The notes beneath the pieces were generated by a model. The model saw only the letters and a program-made list of their open reading frames with translations. It made no database searches and was not told the origin of the DNA. A DNA stretch of 64,000 nt from Tenggerimyces flavus. GTDB taxonomy: Bacteria > Actinomycetota > Actinomycetes > Propionibacteriales > Actinopolymorphaceae. Made by a program: the position numbers and the translations under genes. Numbering within the stretch: the stretch's first letter is position 1; each line of letters opens with the position of its first letter. The stretch is taken from the NCBI RefSeq assembly GCF_016907715.1, contig NZ_JAFBCM010000001.1:3906001-3970000 (forward strand), read 5' to 3'. This document shows, in pieces, positions 60,877-64,000 of this stretch.

Positions 60877-61635
60877 CTACTCGCAGACGATGCCGTCGCT
60901 GTCGGCGTCGCGATACCAGTGGTATTCGGGGTCGCGGCCTTCGCGATAGGGGCCGTAGCCGTGGGACTTGGCTTCCTTGCAGGTGCCGAACCGGGGGTCC
61001 GTGTCAGGCGCGGGCTCGGGGTCGGGTTCCGGCTCGGGCGGCGGCTTCGGCTTGGGCTTCTTCGTCTTCTTCGGCGCGGGCTCGCAGGCCACGCCGTCGT
61101 GGTCGCCGTCGAGGCTGGAGCGGTAGCCGGGGTCGTCGCGGTGCAACGGTGCCTTGCCGGCCGCACGGACCGCGGCGCAGTTGACGTAATACACCGGCTT
61201 GGGCTTCGGCTTCGCCTTGGGCTTGGGTGTCGCCGTCGGCGACGGCACCTCGGCCAGTCGTGGCACCGGAACGGTCGGCGTCACGCTCACCGAAGGCGTC
61301 GGCGTGGGCGTCGGTGTCGACGATGGAGTCGCGGATGGAGTCGGCGACGAGCTGACCACCTCGCTCGATGCTGAAGGAGCCGGTGCGGCGCCGGGCGTCG
61401 TGGAGCTCGGATCGCCACCACCACTGGCGATTCCGGCGATGACGAGCACGCCGGTCACCGCTCCGGCCGCGATCAGGACCGAACGCCGGCGGCGGCGTGG
61501 ACGTTCGTCCTCGACCCAGAAGTCCCAGCCGTACGGGGCCGGACCCCAGGCCGGATCGGGCTCCCAGCCCTCCGGTGGCATCCAGCCCTCCGGTGGTTGC
61601 GGCCAGTTCGGAGGCACGACAAAACGCATTGCCAT
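60877..61635 (-). CDS. Surface protein with two Excalibur domains
   Basis: This protein of about 252 residues starts MAMRFVVPPNWPQPPEGWMP with a Trp/Pro/Gly-rich cytoplasmic head (DPAWGPAPYGWDFW). An arginine stretch and a transmembrane helix (SVLIAAGAVTGVLVIAGIAS) follow, then a Ser/Thr/Pro linker. The first Excalibur domain is VNCAAVRAAG ... DGDHDGVACE, then comes a PKPKPPPEPEPDPEP linker, and the second domain is GTCKEAKSHGYGPYREGRD ... ADSDGIVCE. The DxDxDG loops predict calcium binding at the cell wall. The head domain is shared with the next gene and the last domain with the previous one, showing local duplication. Confidence 0.85.
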   Translation of the reverse strand: MAMRFVVPPNWPQPPEGWMPPEGWEPDPAWGPAPYGWDFWVEDERPRRRRRSVLIAAGAVTGVLVIAGIASGGGDPSSTTPGAAPAPSASSEVVSSSPTPSATPSSTPTPTPTPSVSVTPTVPVPRLAEVPSPTATPKPKAKPKPKPVYYVNCAAVRAAGKAPLHRDDPGYRSSLDGDHDGVACEPAPKKTKKPKPKPPPEPEPDPEPAPDTDPRFGTCKEAKSHGYGPYREGRDPEYHWYRDADSDGIVCE

Positions 61636-61669
61636 AACGGGTGAACTCCCCCCAACAAGAGTGGAGCCA

Positions 61670-61679
61670 CGATGGTAGG
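61670..61679 (-). promoter_or_regulatory. Shared upstream motif CTACCATCG, copy 2
   Basis: CCTACCATCG followed by TGGC lies 34 bp upstream of the two-Excalibur gene on the minus strand. A GGGGGGAGTT ribosome-binding stretch downstream is also shared with copy 3. Confidence 0.5.
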
Positions 61680-61717
61680 ACCGCGAACACCCAGAGCGTG
61701 GGCGTTTGCACAAACAG

Positions 61718-61996
61718 TTACCCGCAGGCCTGTTGCCACCAGTTCGGCGGCCCGATGGGCGCGGCGGGCGCGGGGTTGCCGTTCGCCACGTTCGCTCCCA
61801 CGATCAACATCACGGCGGCCAGCGCGAAGGCGAGATTGACCCGGTACCGGCGGCGGTGCAGGGAGCCATCGTCGAGCCAGAACGGCCAGCCGTACGGGGC
61901 CGGACCCCACGCCGGATCGGGCGACCAGCCCGGCGGCGGACGCCACCCGGCGGGCGGCGTGGGCCAGCCCGGAGGCGCGTTGAATCGCATGCCCAT
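61718..61996 (-). CDS. Small membrane protein with Trp/Pro/Gly-rich head (Excalibur-family paralog without the domain)
   Basis: This 92-residue protein starts MGMRFNAPPGWPTPPAGWRP, DPAWGPAPYGWPFW, with one transmembrane helix (VNLAFALAAVMLIVGANVA) and a short outside tail ending WWQQACG. The head is clearly homologous to that of the 252-residue neighbour (DPAWGPAPYGW identical), but the Excalibur domains are missing: the tail ends soon after the membrane helix. It may be a degraded copy or a regulator of the same complex. It shares the upstream CTACCATCG element and GGGGGGAG site. Confidence 0.72.
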   Translation of the reverse strand: MGMRFNAPPGWPTPPAGWRPPPGWSPDPAWGPAPYGWPFWLDDGSLHRRRYRVNLAFALAAVMLIVGANVANGNPAPAAPIGPPNWWQQACG

Positions 61997-62027
61997 GAAC
62001 CTCAACTCCCCCCACGAGAGCCTGCCT

Positions 62028-62036
62028 CGATGGTAG
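62028..62036 (-). promoter_or_regulatory. Shared upstream motif CTACCATCG, copy 3
   Basis: CTACCATCG followed by AGGC lies 31 bp upstream of the 92-residue paralog on the minus strand, in line with the other two copies. Confidence 0.5.
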
Positions 62037-62172
62037 ATCCGCACGCACCGAAAACGGCTCGCAATTCACCAACATCCCTTGAGATCCTGAACCCCAAGAG
62101 GCCACAGAGCTCGACGTCGATCAAGAGGAGGTGCGCCGTGCTCTAGCTACCCACGTAGACAGGAGCACCGCG

Positions 62173-62466
62173 ATGCCGACTCGCAAACTGCTTTACCGCA
62201 GGCGTTTCCTCAACCGCCCGCGTCATCACACAGGTGCGCACGTGATCGCCCGCGTCGAGCTGGTGCAGTACAAGAAGAGCCCGTGGTACGTCGACAGCAG
62301 CCTGCGACTCGCCGACTGCTACCGCGTGATCGAGCTCGACTTCGAGATCCGCAACAAGACCGATGTGAAGAACGCGCTACACAAGGCGAAACTGCTCCGC
62401 GACCTGCTCGACGACTTCACCAAGTCGCTCGAGGACGCCGTCGAGCAGTGGGAGAACAAGCGCTGA
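62173..62466 (+). CDS. Hypothetical protein (97 aa)
   Basis: The ATG at 62173 follows AGGAG and yields MPTRKLLYRRRFLNRPRHHT, a very basic start, then VIARVELVQYKKSPWYVDSS and a helical tail LHKAKLLRDLLDDFTKSLED. There is no signal peptide or known domain. The basic head and coiled-coil-like acidic tail could suit nucleic-acid or protein binding. It is convergent with the protease gene; a strong hairpin separates them. Confidence 0.7.
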   Translation: MPTRKLLYRRRFLNRPRHHTGAHVIARVELVQYKKSPWYVDSSLRLADCYRVIELDFEIRNKTDVKNALHKAKLLRDLLDDFTKSLEDAVEQWENKR

Positions 62467-62475
62467 GCAACGAAG

Positions 62476-62520
62476 GAACGGGCCCCGTCTCGCCGAGGGG
62501 GTGCGAGAAGGGGCCCGTTC
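62476..62520. terminator. Terminator between convergent genes
   Basis: Perfect 11-bp arms GAACGGGCCCC and GGGGCCCGTTC enclose a loop with a further CTCGC/GCGAG pairing. It lies 10 bp after the stop codon of the 97-residue protein gene, between it and the convergent protease gene. Confidence 0.8.
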
Positions 62521-62569
62521 GGTAACACCGCGCGCGGCGGGAGAGGTCCACGCGCGCCTCATCACACGT

Positions 62570-63460
62570 TCAGTCGATCAGGCCATCCGCGATCGACGTC
62601 GCCCGGTCGATCGGGATCGCGAAGCCGATCCCGATGTTCCCGCCGGACTGCCGGCCCAGCGTCGCGATCGCCGTGTTCACACCGACGACCTGCCCCGCGG
62701 AGTTGACCAACGGCCCGCCGGAGTTGCCGGGGTTGATCGCCGCGTCGGTCTGGATCACGGTCTGCCGTCGGCCGCTGTCGCCGATCGACGCCTGCCGCGA
62801 CACCGTACTCACGATGCCGGCGGTGACAGTTCCTTCCAAGCCCAGGGGCGATCCGACCGCCAACACCGTCTCGCCGACCCGCAGCTGGGACGACCGGCCC
62901 AGCGTCGCCGGACGCAGGTTCGACGCCGACGTGCGCAGCACCGCGATGTCGTTCGCCGAGTCCGTGCCCACGATGGTGGCGGAGACCGTACGTTGGTCGG
63001 CCAACACCAGGCTCACCGACGAGGCATTCTCCACCACATGGGCGTTCGTCAGCACGTTTCCCGCGCTGTCCAGAACGAAGCCCGACCCCGTCGCCTGACC
63101 CCGCGACGAGCGAGCCCGCACCGAGACCACGCTCGGCAGCACGGCGGTGGCGGCGTCGGCGACGGAGCCAGGAGCGGTACGTGGAGCGGTGACCTGCGGC
63201 AGCTCCACCGCCCTGTCAACCGGAGCTTGCCCGTCCCGTCCGAGCACCGCCGCTGAGGCCGCTCCGCCAACCCCGCCGGCAAGAACGGCCAGCGCGATCG
63301 TTCCGAGAAAGGCCCGCCGCGAGCGTGGCGGGGCATCAACCACGCCCGCGGGGGTCGAGGGCGCCGGCCATTCCGGCGTCGGGGAAGGAGGCGGAACGGC
63401 GTGCCGCGGCGGCGCGAGGAAGTCCGGACCGCGAACCGGTGTTCCGAGGTGCTGGCTCAT
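62570..63460 (-). CDS. Membrane-anchored trypsin-like serine protease (HtrA/DegP-like, no PDZ)
   Basis: This 296-residue protein has a proline-rich cytoplasmic head, one transmembrane helix (about 51-73, FLGTIALAVLAGGVGGAASA) and an S1C protease domain. The triad is His141 (TNAHVV), Asp171 (SANDIAVLR) and Ser247 (GNSGGPLV). HtrA proteins normally carry one or two PDZ domains after the protease; this one ends at residue 296, directly after the protease fold. GGAGGAGAT precedes the ATG. It lies 17 bp after a VWA protein gene on the same strand and may be co-transcribed with it. Confidence 0.93.
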   Translation of the reverse strand: MSQHLGTPVRGPDFLAPPRHAVPPPSPTPEWPAPSTPAGVVDAPPRSRRAFLGTIALAVLAGGVGGAASAAVLGRDGQAPVDRAVELPQVTAPRTAPGSVADAATAVLPSVVSVRARSSRGQATGSGFVLDSAGNVLTNAHVVENASSVSLVLADQRTVSATIVGTDSANDIAVLRTSASNLRPATLGRSSQLRVGETVLAVGSPLGLEGTVTAGIVSTVSRQASIGDSGRRQTVIQTDAAINPGNSGGPLVNSAGQVVGVNTAIATLGRQSGGNIGIGFAIPIDRATSIADGLID

Positions 63461-63477
63461 ATCTCCTCCATGGGATT

Positions 63478-64000
63478 TCACGGCAGCCGGGCGAACCACA
63501 GCAGCGAGAACAGCCCGGCAAGTACGGCGGCGGCCAACGCCACCCCGGCCACGATCGACGTGATCTCGCGCGGCTCGGTCGTCCAACCGATCGACGACTC
63601 GAGGTCGGCGTACACGCTGGAGAGCTCGTCACCACTTGCTGCCTGGTAGAACGATCCGCCCGTGTCCGCGGCAAGACCTTCCAGCGAAGCCTCGTCGGCC
63701 GGCACCGGCAACGAACGGCCTTCCAGCTCGATCGAGCCGTCCGGCGTGCCGAACGCGATCGTCGACACCGGCACGTTCGCCGTCCGAGCCGCGGCAGCCG
63801 CCTCCTCGATGGGCCGGCCACTGGTGTTCGCGCCGTCGGAGAGCAGGATGATCCGTGCGGGCGGCGGATCCTCGGCCGACTGCGCGTCGAGGCTCGAAAT
63901 GCTTTCCAGGCTGGAGAAAACAGCCTCGCCGATCGCCGTGCTCTCCGTGATCGAGAGCGTCTGCAACGCGGACGCGGTCGCCGCGTGGTCTGTCGTCGGC
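63478..64000 (-). CDS. VWA domain membrane protein, C-terminal part
   Basis: The frame runs out of the window at base 64000; 173 residues are visible. They contain the second half of a von Willebrand A domain (TESTAIGEAVFSSLESISSL; RIILLSDGANTSGRPIEEAA; NVPVSTIAFGTPDG; SLEGLAADTGGSFYQAASGD) and a C-terminal transmembrane helix (ITSIVAGVALAAAVLAGLFS) with a short tail. This matches BatA/YwmC-type VWA proteins, which bind a metal ion through a MIDAS and often act with AAA ATPases. A TTG at 63966 is internal, not the start. Confidence 0.88.
   Translation of the reverse strand, partial: PTTDHAATASALQTLSITESTAIGEAVFSSLESISSLDAQSAEDPPPARIILLSDGANTSGRPIEEAAAAARTANVPVSTIAFGTPDGSIELEGRSLPVPADEASLEGLAADTGGSFYQAASGDELSSVYADLESSIGWTTEPREITSIVAGVALAAAVLAGLFSLLWFARLP

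Overview
The window is high-GC DNA with dense genes, frequent GTG starts and 4-bp ATGA or GTGA overlaps. It carries actinobacterial markers: an actinobacterial-type LexA with TCGAAC-N4-GTTCGA boxes, an nrdR-nrdJ pair, a DUF222/13E12 HNH protein, a mycothiol-type DinB-fold enzyme and Excalibur-domain surface proteins. The organism is an actinomycete, plausibly from Propionibacteriales or a neighbouring order; that placement is an inference from gene content. No rRNA, tRNA, CRISPR array, prophage or complete insertion sequence was seen.

Layout. 1-4.8 kb: the end of miaA, a secreted gamma-glutamyltranspeptidase, dapF and hflX. 4.8-11.2 kb: an ArsR-type regulator divergent from an MFS exporter/SnoaL-like pair across a perfect operator palindrome, a toxin-antitoxin-like pair, a rhomboid protease and a large secreted glycosidase-like protein. 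11.2-16.4 kb: a rearranged region with a DUF222-HNH gene, a striking cloverleaf-forming inverted repeat upstream of it, and a LuxR/AAA regulator whose 3' end abuts the last 61 codons of a citrate synthase gene with its terminator. 16.5-24 kb: a TetR-controlled DHA2 exporter, an S9 peptidase, a berberine-bridge-type oxidoreductase and a secreted DUF4185 protein. 24-36.6 kb: dinG, a secreted triple-repeat protein, lexA with a divergent SOS-type LysM gene, a secreted PA-domain protein, three tandem copies of a 69-bp repeat, an ECF sigma operon, and nrdR-nrdJ.

36.6-43.6 kb: a DUF429 remnant, MOSC protein, LLM oxidoreductase, DinB-fold enzyme, a DUF3037/HipA-like kinase pair, an NAD(P)-binding protein, a SWIM protein and an APH-fold kinase. 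43.6-54.9 kb: a DNA-processing block with AddA/AddB-like helicase-nucleases, an orphan RHH protein, a DUF4262 gene with a LexA-like box over its ribosome-binding region, and a SWIM/SNF2 helicase operon. A fourth, inverted copy of the 69-bp repeat lies upstream of that operon. 54.9-64 kb: a large unknown protein, a Bcr/CflA exporter followed by a DinB2-like polymerase without an aromatic steric gate, a membrane protein overlapping it antisense, a family of three small surface-protein genes sharing one upstream motif, and a membrane-anchored trypsin-like protease beside a VWA protein.

Genome maintenance is the recurring theme: LexA, the LysM protein (probably a division regulator), DinG, AddAB-like proteins, the SNF2/SWIM pair, a DinB polymerase, and ribonucleotide reductase with its repressor. 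The most unusual signals are the cloverleaf repeat beside the HNH gene, the CTAG-bounded 69-bp repeat, the gltA/luxR junction, and the shared CTACCATCG motif of the Excalibur-family genes.
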